The notes: generated from the sequence alone by a model not told the origin. Shown: positions 24,456-32,807, numbered from the stretch's first letter. The stretch is 44,797 nt of DNA from Streptomyces sp. NP-1717 (GCF_022695985.1 NZ_JAAPBF010000037.1:1-44797), one strand, 5' to 3'. Numbers and translations are program-made.

Positions 24456-25097
24456 TCAGCGCACGCCGCGCGGCCGGAACTGGACGCTGATGCGCGCGCC
24501 CACGGACCGCGCCGTCTTGGGGACGGCGTGCTCCCAGGTGCGCTGGCAGGAGCCGCCCATCACGATGAGGTCGCCGTGCCCGAGCGGTCTGCGGACGGTG
24601 GAGCCGTGCCGCTCCCGCGGCCGTAGCAGCAGATCCCGCGGGGCACCGACCGACAGGATCGCGACCATGGTGTCCTCGCGGGAACCCCGGCCGATGCGGT
24701 CGCCGTGCCAGGCGACCCCGTCGCGGCCGTCCCGGTAGTAGCAGAGTCCTGCGGTGGCGAACGGCTCGCCCAGTTCGGCGGCGTAGTGGGCGCTCAGCGC
24801 GTCGCGCGCCTCGTCCAGGACGGGGTGCGGGAGGGTGTCCGGCGTCCCGTCGCGCTCTCCGTAGAAGGCGAGCAGTCTCGGCACGGCCACCTCCCGCTCG
24901 TACATCCGCCGGCGCTCGGCACGCCACGGCACGCCGGAGGCCAGCTCCTCGTACAGGGCGTCGGCGCCGCCGAGCCAGCCCGGGAGCAGATCGATCCACG
25001 CCCCGTCGCCGAGCTCGGTCCGCCGGACACCGGTGAGCGGACCGAGCCGGATCTCGTCGGTCTGGTCGAAGAGGGAGCCCTGCGCGTGTGCTGCCAT
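24456..25097 (-). CDS. alkB: AlkB-type DNA/RNA dealkylase
   Basis: A 213-residue 2OG-Fe(II) dioxygenase that oxidatively removes alkyl groups from N1-adenine and N3-cytosine. VAWHGDRIGRG supplies the HxD iron ligands, TWEHAVP the distal His, and ARISVQFR the Arg pair that holds 2-oxoglutarate; PRDLLLRPR and DLIVMGGSCQ match the conserved core. MYEREVAVPRLLAFYGE is the nucleotide-recognition lid region. ATG 25097 has no ribosome site but has a -10-like TATGCT six bases upstream, so the mRNA may be leaderless. An imperfect SOS-type box overlaps the promoter. Confidence 0.9.
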   Translation of the reverse strand: MAAHAQGSLFDQTDEIRLGPLTGVRRTELGDGAWIDLLPGWLGGADALYEELASGVPWRAERRRMYEREVAVPRLLAFYGERDGTPDTLPHPVLDEARDALSAHYAAELGEPFATAGLCYYRDGRDGVAWHGDRIGRGSREDTMVAILSVGAPRDLLLRPRERHGSTVRRPLGHGDLIVMGGSCQRTWEHAVPKTARSVGARISVQFRPRGVR

Positions 25098-25103
25098 GCG
25101 TTC

Positions 25104-25134
25104 AGCATAACCACATATTCGAACGCTTGAACGA
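25104..25134 (-). promoter_or_regulatory. alkB leaderless promoter with SOS-box-like element
   Basis: A minus-strand -10 TATGCT at 25104-25109, six bases before the ATG. TCGAACGCTTGAACGA (25119-25134) matches the actinobacterial LexA box TCGAAC-N4-GTTCGA at 10 of 12 fixed positions and lies between -35 and -10. One half-site is perfect. Confidence 0.4.
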
Positions 25135-25177
25135 TTACGTGTGCGGGGCCTCACGGGCAGGCGTGCCCTGCGGGCTC

Positions 25178-26116
25178 TCAGCCCAGTGGCTCCCGCCGGT
25201 CCAGCCACTCGCGCGGGACGCCGTCCACTCCCGTACGCGCGCCCACGACGCCGCCCGTGATGGCACAGGTCGTGTCCACGTCGCCGAAGGCCTCGGCCGT
25301 CGCCCACAGCGCGGCCTCCAGGTCGTCCTGGTGCCGGACCGCGGTCCAGAGGGCGAACGGCACCGTGTCGTCGGCCCGGATGCGCTGTCCGTTGCCGAGG
25401 ATGTCCGACGCCTTCCACGGCTCGGTGTCGAAAGGGACGTCCACCGCCCGCGCGAGGCCGTCGCGTACCGGCCCCGGCGGAGTCGCCTCCGCGACCGCCG
25501 CGAGCGACAGTTCGCCGCGGACCGAGAGCGCCGCCGCGACTGCGACGGCCACCGCCCCCGCGATGCCCTGCGGATGGGCGTGGGTCACCTCGGCGGACAA
25601 CGCGGCCTGTTCCACCACGCGTTCGAGGTCGTCGGCGAACCAGGCGCCGAGCGGCGCGACGCGCATCGCCGCCCCGTTGCCGAGACTGCCACCTTCGAAG
25701 AGGGTGGGCGCGAGGGTCCGCCAACTCGCCGGTTCCGCGAGGAGTCGGGGCAGCAGGATGTGCATGCCGTGCCCGTAACCGCGCCCCTGGTCGGCGTCGA
25801 AGGTGAGCGCGAAGCAGCCGGCGAGGCGGTCCTGATCGATGGTGCCGCACTGGTCGAGGACGCGCCGGACGGCCAGCGCCATCGCCGTGTCGTCGGTCCA
25901 GTGCCACTGCGGCTCTCGGGGCGTGACGCGGGCCCTGATCTCCGCGTACGCCCGCGACCGGTCGCGGAAGAGCGGGAACCAGCGCTCGCCGAAGGCGTCG
26001 CCGAGCGCGAGCCCTTCGAGACTCGCGCGCGCGGCGGTGGCGGAGCGAGCCGATGGTGCGGGGGTTCCGGACGGGGCGGTACCGGACCGGGCCGGAGGTC
26101 GCGTCGGTGAGGTCAT
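25178..26116 (-). CDS. ADP-ribosylglycohydrolase family protein
   Basis: A 312-residue all-helical dinuclear-Mg hydrolase of the DraG/ARH family, expected to remove ADP-ribose from proteins or small molecules. HWTDDTAMAL carries the first metal-binding Asp pair after the early LEGLALGDAFGE motif, and GDVDTTCAITGGVVGA the C-terminal metal site. The target is unknown. ATG 26116 was used; ATG 26125 is an equal alternative and neither has a clear ribosome site. It follows the lipase on the same strand at 72 bases and precedes alkB at 80 bases. Confidence 0.87.
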   Translation of the reverse strand: MTSPTRPPARSGTAPSGTPAPSARSATAARASLEGLALGDAFGERWFPLFRDRSRAYAEIRARVTPREPQWHWTDDTAMALAVRRVLDQCGTIDQDRLAGCFALTFDADQGRGYGHGMHILLPRLLAEPASWRTLAPTLFEGGSLGNGAAMRVAPLGAWFADDLERVVEQAALSAEVTHAHPQGIAGAVAVAVAAALSVRGELSLAAVAEATPPGPVRDGLARAVDVPFDTEPWKASDILGNGQRIRADDTVPFALWTAVRHQDDLEAALWATAEAFGDVDTTCAITGGVVGARTGVDGVPREWLDRREPLG

Positions 26117-26188
26117 GCGCCCCATGGTGCCGCCGACGTCCTCCGGCCGTACATCCGTTTTGCGCGCCCTCCCGGCCGGTGACCGCAC

Positions 26189-27142
26189 TCAGCTGAGGCA
26201 GTTCGCGGGGCTGGTGTTCGCCGGGTCGAGGGCGTTGAGGACCAGCCGGTACATGACCGGGCTGTAGGCGATGCCCAGATGGGCGCTCATGTCCACCGGA
26301 CACGCGTCCTGGAGGTCAAGATTGTCCACCGGGGCGTCGGTGCCCGCCTTCAGGTACTGCTGGCGGTAGGGGGTGACCACCTCGTCGGTGCGCGTGACGA
26401 CGGTCGTGTAGCGGACGCCGGGCACGGTGTCGCCGCCGGCGTCCAGCCGGGCGTTGACGTCGGAGCCGATCGTCTGGTCCTTCGCCGCCAGCCCGGCCAT
26501 CTGCGCCGCCGTGTCCAGCACACGCAGCGACCTGGCGAGGGACGCCATGCCCGACGCCGTGGTGCCGTGGTTACTCGGGGCGATGCCGACGAGGCGGTGG
26601 GTCTTCGCCGCGCCGCCTTCGAACTTCAGGTACCAGCGCGGCAGCAGCCCGCCGCCCTGCGAGTGCCCGACGAGATCGGCCTTGTCGGCGCCGGTGGCGT
26701 CCAGGACCTTGTCGACGAAGGCGGCCACCTCCTTGGCGGACTCGGGGACATGGCCCCTCCCCTTGAACACGTCGCCGTCGGGTGCGCCGAAGTTGAGGGC
26801 GAAGACGCAGTAACCGGCCCGCTTCAGGACGGGCGACAGCCCCGACCAGTTGGCGTAGGCGTTCGCCCAGGTGCCATGGATCAGCACGACGGGCCGCGGA
26901 TGCGCGGCGCCGGGCTCGCACGCCCAGTCGTTGGCGCCGGGCGGCGACATCTCGGGGGCGGCCTGCGAACGGGCGAACGCGGCGGAGAACTGCGCCAGAC
27001 CGGCGTTGGGGGCGAGGGCCGCGGTACGGACGGAGTCCGCCGTGACGGAGATGGACGCAGACGACGAGGACGAGGGCGCCGCCGCCGCGACGGCGATCGC
27101 TACGGATCCGACCAGTGCGGCGGCGGCATGTCTGAGCTTCAA
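26189..27142 (-). CDS. Secreted triacylglycerol lipase/esterase
   Basis: A 317-residue extracellular alpha/beta hydrolase. A signal peptide opens the protein (MKLRH, then AAAALVGSVAIAVAAAAPSS). VVLIHGTWANAYANW is the oxyanion region, GHSQGGGLLPRWY the nucleophile elbow, and the likely acid and His are in RTDEVVTPY and DMSAHLGIAY. Cys in WACEPG, GYCVF, DACPV and NCLS suggests two disulfides, as in Streptomyces lipases. The start is TTG 27142, with GGGAG about five bases upstream; no ATG or GTG lies between it and the signal peptide, and the longer frame is without sense. The protein would be missed if only ATG/GTG starts were allowed. Confidence 0.87.
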   Translation of the reverse strand: MKLRHAAAALVGSVAIAVAAAAPSSSSSASISVTADSVRTAALAPNAGLAQFSAAFARSQAAPEMSPPGANDWACEPGAAHPRPVVLIHGTWANAYANWSGLSPVLKRAGYCVFALNFGAPDGDVFKGRGHVPESAKEVAAFVDKVLDATGADKADLVGHSQGGGLLPRWYLKFEGGAAKTHRLVGIAPSNHGTTASGMASLARSLRVLDTAAQMAGLAAKDQTIGSDVNARLDAGGDTVPGVRYTTVVTRTDEVVTPYRQQYLKAGTDAPVDNLDLQDACPVDMSAHLGIAYSPVMYRLVLNALDPANTSPANCLS

Positions 27143-27348
27143 CGGGACTCCCGTGTGTGTGAGTCCCCCGCCCGTACGTGTCCCGGCCCCGGCTCCGGAG
27201 TCCAGGGACGCCACGCCGGCGACGGGGGGCGTCTGTCGATGACGCCCGCCATCCGACCCCATGCGGACCCGCACCGGCGGGATTGCCCCATCGGTGGGCG
27301 CGGAGCGCGGGCCCGGCCGTGCGCCCGCCGGGGATCGCGGGGCGGTCC

Positions 27349-28653
27349 TCAGGGACGGGCCGTGAACGGCGGGTGCGTTCCGTTGAGGTAGTGGTCGCCG
27401 ATGTCGCGCAGGCGGTGGGTGGGTGAGCTCCGCGCGGTCAGCGCGCGGGCGTTGCGCCAGAACCTGTCGAGCGCCGGTCCGCCGTCGAACGACGTGGCCG
27501 CTTCGGTGAGTTCGAGGATGCGGGTGGTGATGTCGACCGCGGACCTGGTGGTGACGGCCTCGGCCGCCGCGACCCGGACGGCGATCTCGGCCCGCTCGTC
27601 CATGCCGAGATCGCGCCCGGTGGCCAGGCCCTGTTCCAGTGCGTCCGTCGCGCGTTCCACGACGGCGGCGGCGGTCTGCGCGGTGGTCGCCAACTCCCCG
27701 TACGCGAGCAGGAGATACGGGTCGCCGCTGGGCCGTACGGCGTAGGTGGTGGCACCCGCGGCCCCGGAGCGCGGTGCGGGCGGCACCGCTCTGCTGACGT
27801 CGCGGGCCTCGCCGAGGGCGCCCTCGGCGATGCCCAGGGCGACGTGGCTCAGGACGAGCCGCAGGGCGAGCGGCGCGAGCGCGGTGAACGCCGAGACCGC
27901 GTGTTCGTCGCGTGTCGTCGCGCCGAGGATCTGGCCCGCGTCCACGGGCACGTTGTCGAAATCGACGCTGCCCGCGCCGGTGAGCCGCTGGCCGAGACGG
28001 TCGTTGTCGGTGCTCGCGAGTACGCCGGGGTGGGCCGGGTTCACCAGTGCGATCAGCAGGTCGCCCGTGTGGGTGGAGGTCGCGCCGACGACGAGCAGGT
28101 CGGCGACGGTGACACCGGTGGCCACGGTCCTGCGGCCGTTGAGGAGATGGCCCGGGCCTGCCGGGGAGAGGGTGAGGCCGGGGCCGCTCTCGGGGTCCGG
28201 CAGGTCGGTGCCGCCGCCGAGGAGCGGACCGGCGGCGAGGGCGGGGACCTCGTGCCCGGCCGCGTCGTCGGACGCGCCGAAGAGGCGGCTGCTCCAGGAC
28301 AGCACGTAGTGCCGGGCGACGAGTTCGCCGATGGAACCGTCGGCCGCCGCGATCTCCCGGATCACGGCGGTGGCGGTGCGCCAGTCGGCGCCGCCGCTGC
28401 CGGAAGCCGTACCGGCCCGGCCGGGGGGTGCGGGTGGTGTCAGGAGCGCGGGCAGTCCGGCTTCGCGCAGCCGTGCCACCTCGTCGTACGGCGGCTTGCC
28501 CGCCCGGTCGCGGGCGATCGCGTCGGCGGCGAGGTCGTCGGCCACCTCCCGCGTGACACGTGGCCACATCGCGTCGTCGACCACGGGGGGCTTGAGCGGG
28601 GCAGCGGTTCGGACCACGGGTTTCGTCGGCACGGTGCCGGCCACCTCCAACAT
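27349..28653 (-). CDS. DszC/SfnB-type flavin monooxygenase (acyl-CoA dehydrogenase fold)
   Basis: A 434-residue acyl-CoA-dehydrogenase-fold protein of the group that includes DszC and SfnB, flavin-dependent oxygenases that act on sulfones or organosulfur compounds with reduced flavin from a separate reductase. Visible features: the helical N-domain ending DGSIGELVARHYVLSWSSRLFG, the beta domain (LLNGRRTVATGVTVADLLVVGA, GSVDFDNVPV) and the C-terminal helical bundle (TRSAVDITTRILELTEAATSFDGGPALDRFWRN split across two helices). Its neighbours, an Rrf2 regulator, a DszA/NtaA-like monooxygenase and a flavin reductase, argue for sulfur assimilation. ATG 28653 was taken; GTG 28632 is possible with GGAGG eleven bases upstream. 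Confidence 0.82.
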   Translation of the reverse strand: MLEVAGTVPTKPVVRTAAPLKPPVVDDAMWPRVTREVADDLAADAIARDRAGKPPYDEVARLREAGLPALLTPPAPPGRAGTASGSGGADWRTATAVIREIAAADGSIGELVARHYVLSWSSRLFGASDDAAGHEVPALAAGPLLGGGTDLPDPESGPGLTLSPAGPGHLLNGRRTVATGVTVADLLVVGATSTHTGDLLIALVNPAHPGVLASTDNDRLGQRLTGAGSVDFDNVPVDAGQILGATTRDEHAVSAFTALAPLALRLVLSHVALGIAEGALGEARDVSRAVPPAPRSGAAGATTYAVRPSGDPYLLLAYGELATTAQTAAAVVERATDALEQGLATGRDLGMDERAEIAVRVAAAEAVTTRSAVDITTRILELTEAATSFDGGPALDRFWRNARALTARSSPTHRLRDIGDHYLNGTHPPFTARP

Positions 28654-28661
28654 CCCTATGT

Positions 28662-28682
28662 TTCCCACTGGATTGGTAGGAA
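28662..28682. promoter_or_regulatory. 21-bp inverted repeat upstream of the DszC-like gene
   Basis: TTCCCAC (28662-28668), seven bases, GTAGGAA (28676-28682): the arms match at six of seven positions. It ends nine bases before the start codon of the DszC-like gene, a position for repression. The Rrf2 regulator immediately upstream in the cluster is the obvious candidate. Confidence 0.5.
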
Positions 28683-28785
28683 TATTGGCACGCACTCATC
28701 CCCGCCCCAAGTGCGTGTTCATATGGTGGACTCGCGTTCCGGCCGGCGGAACCGGTGGGCCGGCGCCCGGGCCGCCCCCGCCGGG

Positions 28786-29244
28786 TCAGGGGTTCGTCCA
28801 GGCCTCCGGGTCGGCCGCGAGGGCGGACACGTCGTCCGGCAGCCCGGCCGAGGCCACGTCCGCCAGCGTCACCACGTCCAGGATCTGGCGGACGTTCGCC
28901 CGCACCGCGATCCACAGCGGCAGCAGCGACTCGGCGGGTCCGGTGTAGGAGAGCTCCGGCGGGCGGACCCCGCGCACCGAGACGAGGGGTCCGTCCACCG
29001 CCCGGATGACGTCGGCGACCGTGATGGCGTCCGCGGGCCTGGCCAGCCGGTATCCGCCGTTGCCGCCGCGCCGGCTCACCACGAGCCCGCCACGGCGCAT
29101 GTCGTTGAGGATGCCTTCGAGGAACTTGTGAGGGATGTCCTGGGCGGCGGCGATCGCCTCCGCCTTCGACGGGGCGTCGTCGGGCGACACGGCGAGCTCC
29201 AGCGCGGCCCGTACCGCATAGTCCGCCCTGGCTGAAATGCGCAT
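28786..29244 (-). CDS. Rrf2-family regulator without iron-sulfur cysteines
   Basis: A 152-residue winged-helix regulator. MRISARADYAVRAALEL is the canonical Rrf2 start, IPHKFLEGILNDMRRGGLVVSRRG the recognition helix and wing, and GYRLARPADAITVADVIRAVDG the conserved tail. IscR and NsrR carry three cysteines near residues 90-105; this protein has no cysteine at all, so it must sense something else. The nearest well-known parallel is CymR, the Rrf2 repressor of sulfur metabolism in Bacillus, which also lacks a cluster. It lies inside the sulfur gene set, 132 bases before the DszC-like gene. ATG 29244 has a -10-like element six bases upstream and no ribosome site. Confidence 0.9.
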   Translation of the reverse strand: MRISARADYAVRAALELAVSPDDAPSKAEAIAAAQDIPHKFLEGILNDMRRGGLVVSRRGGNGGYRLARPADAITVADVIRAVDGPLVSVRGVRPPELSYTGPAESLLPLWIAVRANVRQILDVVTLADVASAGLPDDVSALAADPEAWTNP

Positions 29245-29250
29245 GTGCGC

Positions 29251-29256
29251 AGTATC
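29251..29256 (-). promoter_or_regulatory. Leaderless -10 element of the Rrf2 gene
   Basis: Minus-strand GATACT six bases before the ATG, without Shine-Dalgarno. No good -35 is seen. Confidence 0.35.
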
Positions 29257-29326
29257 GCGTACGGCTCCGGCCCCCGTCGTGCCCGAGGAGTTCCGGCCTC
29301 CGCCGGTGGGCCGTCCCGCCTCCTGG

Positions 29327-30670
29327 TCAGCCGCCCACCGGGTCGAACAGCCGGTTGGCCGGGCGCGCCAGGCCGTAGTGCTCGCGCAGCGTCGTCCCCG
29401 TGTACTCGGTGCGGAACAGGCCACGCTCCTGGAGGATCGGCACGACCTGGTCGACGAAGACCTCCAGACCGGAGGGAAGCAGCGCGGGCATGATGTTGAA
29501 CCCGTCGGCCGCGCCGCTGTCGTACCAGTGCCCGATGGTGTCGGCGACCTGCTCGGCGGTCCCGGCGAAGGTGCGGTGCCCGCGGCCGCCGCCGAGTCTG
29601 CCGATGAGTTGACGTACCGTCAGGTGCTCGCGCCTGCCCAGCTCGACGATCAGGGTGAAGCGGCTCTTGGCCCCCTGGATCTCGTCCTCGGTGGGGATGT
29701 CGTCGGGCAGTTCCTGGTCGAGGGCCAGCCGTTCGGCGGGGACGCCGAGGAAGTTCGCCAGTTGGCGTCTGGCGTACTCGGGGACGATGTGCCGGTCGAG
29801 CTCCGCGTCGAGTTCCAGGGCGTCGGCCTCCGTGTCGCCGATGACGGGCACGATCCCCGGCAGGATCTTGATGCCGTCCGGGTCGCGCCCGAGGCTGGCC
29901 GCGCGCTGCTTGACGTCCTTGTAGAAGGCGACGCCCTCCTCCAGGGTCTGCTGTGCGGTGAAGACGGCCTCCGCGTAGCGCGCCGCGAAGTCCTTGCCGT
30001 CCTCGCTGGATCCGGCCTGCACGAGGAGGGGGTGGCCCTGCGGGGAGCGGCGTACGTTCAGGGGCCCGTCGACCCGGAAGTGGGGGCCGCGGTGGTCGAT
30101 CCTGCGGACGCGTTCGGCGAGCGCGTGCACACCGCGCGCCTTGTCGGCCACCACCGCGTCGTCGGCCCAGCTGTCCCACAGCTTCGTGGCCACGTCGATG
30201 AACTCGGCCGCCCGCAGATAGCGCTCGTGGTGGGGCGGGGTGTCGTCCAGACCGAAGTTGCGGGCGGCGTCGGCGCCCGCCGTGGTGACGATGTTCCAGC
30301 CGGCGCGACCGCCCGACACGTGGTCGAGGGAGGCGAACCTGCGCGCGAGGTTGTACGGCTCGTTGTAGCTGGTGGACGCGGTGGCGATGAGGCCGATCCG
30401 GCTGGTGACGCCGGCCAGGGCGGTGAGCAGCACGGTGGGTTCCAGAATGCTGGCGGGCCTGCGGCCCGGGTCGCCGTGCAGGGCGGGGCCGTCGGCGAGG
30501 AAGAGCGAGTCGAGTCTGCCGCGCTCGGCGATGCGGGCCAGGTTCTTGTAGTGCTCGACGTCCGTGCCGTCCTCGGGGCTCCGCGGGAGCCGCCAGGCGG
30601 CCTCGTGGTGGCCGGCGGTCATCAGGAAGGCGTTGAGGTGCAGGGGTTGGCGGTCCGGATCGCGTGACAT
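29327..30670 (-). CDS. NtaA/SnaA/DszA-type flavin-dependent monooxygenase
   Basis: A 447-residue luciferase-like monooxygenase of the NtaA/SnaA/DszA subgroup, which uses FMNH2 from a partner reductase to cleave C-S or C-N bonds, for example in sulfones. LHLNAFLMTAGHHEAAWR, RLDSLFLADGP, GRAGWNIVTTAG, NFGLDDTPPHHERY and HPLLVQAGSSEDG are the usual landmarks, and length is normal. AGGAGAAG lies about eight bases before ATG 30670. It is 66 bases downstream of the flavin reductase on the same strand, probably cotranscribed. The precise organosulfur substrate cannot be read. Confidence 0.92.
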   Translation of the reverse strand: MSRDPDRQPLHLNAFLMTAGHHEAAWRLPRSPEDGTDVEHYKNLARIAERGRLDSLFLADGPALHGDPGRRPASILEPTVLLTALAGVTSRIGLIATASTSYNEPYNLARRFASLDHVSGGRAGWNIVTTAGADAARNFGLDDTPPHHERYLRAAEFIDVATKLWDSWADDAVVADKARGVHALAERVRRIDHRGPHFRVDGPLNVRRSPQGHPLLVQAGSSEDGKDFAARYAEAVFTAQQTLEEGVAFYKDVKQRAASLGRDPDGIKILPGIVPVIGDTEADALELDAELDRHIVPEYARRQLANFLGVPAERLALDQELPDDIPTEDEIQGAKSRFTLIVELGRREHLTVRQLIGRLGGGRGHRTFAGTAEQVADTIGHWYDSGAADGFNIMPALLPSGLEVFVDQVVPILQERGLFRTEYTGTTLREHYGLARPANRLFDPVGG

Positions 30671-30688
30671 GGGTCTTCTTCTCCTGGG

Positions 30689-30720
30689 CGGGGTGACGGG
30701 TGCTCGGGGTGACGGGCGCC
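30689..30720. repeat. 16-bp tandem duplication in the reductase-monooxygenase spacer
   Basis: CGGGGTGACGGGTGCT (30689-30704) is followed by a copy with two changes (30705-30720). Confidence 0.6.
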
Positions 30721-30736
30721 GGGGTGTTCGCGACGC

Positions 30737-31240
30737 TCAGAGCGCGAGGTAGCGGCCGTCGTGGAACAGCAGTGGGCTCCGGGCGTCGTCGTGCGCGGCG
30801 TCCTCGACGCGTCCCACGACGATCCGGTGGTCACCGGCGGGAACGATCTGCTGGATGCTCAGCCGCAGCCAGCCGGCGACGCCGTCGAGCACGGGCTCCC
30901 CCTCCGGCAGCCGCCCCCAGTCCGTCGGCGCGGCGAACCTGTCGATGCCGCTGGTGGCGAACGTCCTTGCCAGCGGCTCCTGTTCGGCACCGAGGAAGTT
31001 GACGACGGCCGAGGACGCGCGCTCGATCGTCGGCCAGGACGAGCCCGTGAGGGCGATCCCGAACGACACGAGCGGTGGGGAGAGGGAGAGGGACGTGAGT
31101 GAGGTGGCGGTGAAACCGACCGGACCGTGGCCGGCCTCGGCGGTGACCACGACCACTCCCGCCGGATATCGGCGGAATACTTTCCTGAAGCGCTCCGGGG
31201 CGATACCCGGAGCGAGATGCGACGACACGGTGACAGTCAA
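30737..31240 (-). CDS. Flavin reductase (DszD/HpaC-like)
   Basis: A 167-residue split-barrel NAD(P)H:flavin oxidoreductase. FRRYPAGVVVVTAEAGHGPVGFTATSL (two short motifs joined) is the flavin-binding start, SPPLVSFGIALTGSSWPTI and AVVNFLGAEQEPLARTFA the middle, and GDHRIVVGRVEDA the conserved C-terminal His motif. It should feed reduced FMN to the two monooxygenases of the cluster. The start is uncertain: TTG 31240 has GGGGGAGA just upstream and begins the homologous part; GTG 31228 is possible; ATG 31297 has no ribosome site and adds a Pro/Phe-rich stretch unlike the family. Confidence 0.87.
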   Translation of the reverse strand: MTVTVSSHLAPGIAPERFRKVFRRYPAGVVVVTAEAGHGPVGFTATSLTSLSLSPPLVSFGIALTGSSWPTIERASSAVVNFLGAEQEPLARTFATSGIDRFAAPTDWGRLPEGEPVLDGVAGWLRLSIQQIVPAGDHRIVVGRVEDAAHDDARSPLLFHDGRYLAL

Positions 31241-31463
31241 CGTCTCCCCCAGAAAGAGAGGTGGAAAGAACGGGAAAAGGGCATGCGGTGGCGGCATACG
31301 GAGCCGTGGGACGAGCGGGGACTACATGGTCCGGGGCGCGCGGGGCGGGCCGGACGCGATCGCCGGTGAATTCATCGGCGGACCGTGGCGCGAGGAGAAT
31401 TCAGGCGCGACAACAGGGGCAGGGCACGTGACGCGGAATCCGCTGCCGAATGGTCATGAATTG

Positions 31464-31493
31464 ATTGTCCTGCGCGTGCACGGACCTGGTCAA
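31464..31493 (-). promoter_or_regulatory. Candidate promoter of the sulfur cluster
   Basis: Minus-strand TTGACC (31488-31493), an 18-base spacer, GACAAT (31464-31469). It would leave a leader of about 220 bases before the flavin reductase start. The rest of the 31241-31532 interval holds no gene that I can support. Confidence 0.35.
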
Positions 31494-31532
31494 CAATGCA
31501 ACTTCCTGAATTAACTCGGAACAACTCACCGG

Positions 31533-32807
31533 TCAGGACGCGTCAGTCAGCGCGGGCCAGGGCCCCAGCGGGTCCCCGTACAGCGCGCCCAGCGCGACGG
31601 CCGCTCCCGCAGTGGAGAGCACACTGCCGGTGAAACTGCTTGCCACGACGGCCTGTTCGGGGTCGTCGCAGACGAGGGAGCGGGCCGCGACCTCGCTCCG
31701 CAGATCGTCCAGGCAGTGCGGGAACAGCCCGGTGCCCGGCTCGACCACCACCACGACCTCGGGGTCGAACATGTCCATCAGCAGTGCCACGGCCCGGCCC
31801 ACGAGCCGGGCCCTGCGGCGGAACAGCTCCCGTGCCCGGGGCTCCCCCGCCACGGCGCGTTCCAGCAGGGCGGGGAACGACGGTACGGGAGCGCCCTGTT
31901 CGGCCGCGAGCCGCACCATGGCCTGTTCGGAGACCTCCGATTCGAGGCTGGCGTCACCGCCGACCGGCAGATGCGCGATGCTTCCCGCGCCGTGCCGGGG
32001 CCCGAGGTGCACCTCGCCGCCGGTGGCGAACGCGGCGTCCACCACGGCGCCGACGAACAGCAGGACGGCGCTCCCGCGCGTGGACGCCTCGCCGATCAGC
32101 TGCTCGGCCCGCGCCAGTGCCCGTGCGTGGCTGTCCACATGGACCGGCAGCCCGGTCGCGTCGGAGAGATGGTCCCGTACGGCCACGTTCCGCCAGCCCA
32201 GTTGCGGGTGACGCACGATCACCCCGGCGCCGGGGTCGACCCGGTGGCCGGTGGCCACGCCGAGGGCCAGGACCGAACGGCCGCCCGCGTGGGCGGACAC
32301 CAGCCGGGGCAGCCGCTCGGCGAGAGAGTCCAGCACGGTGCCCGGCCAGGGACGGATGTCCGGGTGCGGTCGCCGGTCCTCGGCGACGATCCGGCCGCGC
32401 AGATCCATCAGGGACAGCGTCGAGTTGGTGACGGCGATGTGCGCGCCGGCGACGAGATGGCGGCCGGTGTCGATGTCCACGGGGACATGGGGCCGGCCGA
32501 GACCGCGCGGCCCGGTGGTCTCCGGGCTCTCCCGGATCAGCCCGCGGGCGAGCAGGTGCGCGCTGTGCCCGGTGACGGACGCCGGGGACAGCCCAGTGAG
32601 GCGTGCCACGGTGCTGCGGGCGACCGGGCCGTGGTCGAGGACGGCGTTCAGCACGGTCTTCGTGCCGGGCGCGCGGCGTGGTGGTGCGGTGGCCGGCGGG
32701 ATGTCCGCGCGGCGTAGCGGTGTGGGTCGGCGAGGGGCGGGCACCGGCGGCTTCTTCACGGGTGTCTTCCAGATCCTGGACGGCAGCGGCGGCGGCCTCG
32801 GGGACAT
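31533..32807 (-). CDS. ROK-family transcriptional regulator
   Basis: A 424-residue regulator. The N-terminal winged helix spans about 45-110 (VARSTVARLTGLSPASVTGHSAHLLARGL across two helices), and the ROK actin-like domain fills the rest, with HLVAGAHIAVTNSTLSLMD, VLALGVATGHRVD and SAVLLFVGAVVDAAF. Typical ROK repressors bind zinc through a His and a CxCGxxGC motif; here the corresponding segment reads HGAGSIAHLPVGGDASLESE and the cysteines are gone. ROK regulators usually answer to sugars, so the adjacent amylase gene is a candidate target. ATG 32807 was used; the frame runs on upstream without similarity and no ribosome site is clear. Confidence 0.82.
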   Translation of the reverse strand: MSPRPPPLPSRIWKTPVKKPPVPAPRRPTPLRRADIPPATAPPRRAPGTKTVLNAVLDHGPVARSTVARLTGLSPASVTGHSAHLLARGLIRESPETTGPRGLGRPHVPVDIDTGRHLVAGAHIAVTNSTLSLMDLRGRIVAEDRRPHPDIRPWPGTVLDSLAERLPRLVSAHAGGRSVLALGVATGHRVDPGAGVIVRHPQLGWRNVAVRDHLSDATGLPVHVDSHARALARAEQLIGEASTRGSAVLLFVGAVVDAAFATGGEVHLGPRHGAGSIAHLPVGGDASLESEVSEQAMVRLAAEQGAPVPSFPALLERAVAGEPRARELFRRRARLVGRAVALLMDMFDPEVVVVVEPGTGLFPHCLDDLRSEVAARSLVCDDPEQAVVASSFTGSVLSTAGAAVALGALYGDPLGPWPALTDAS

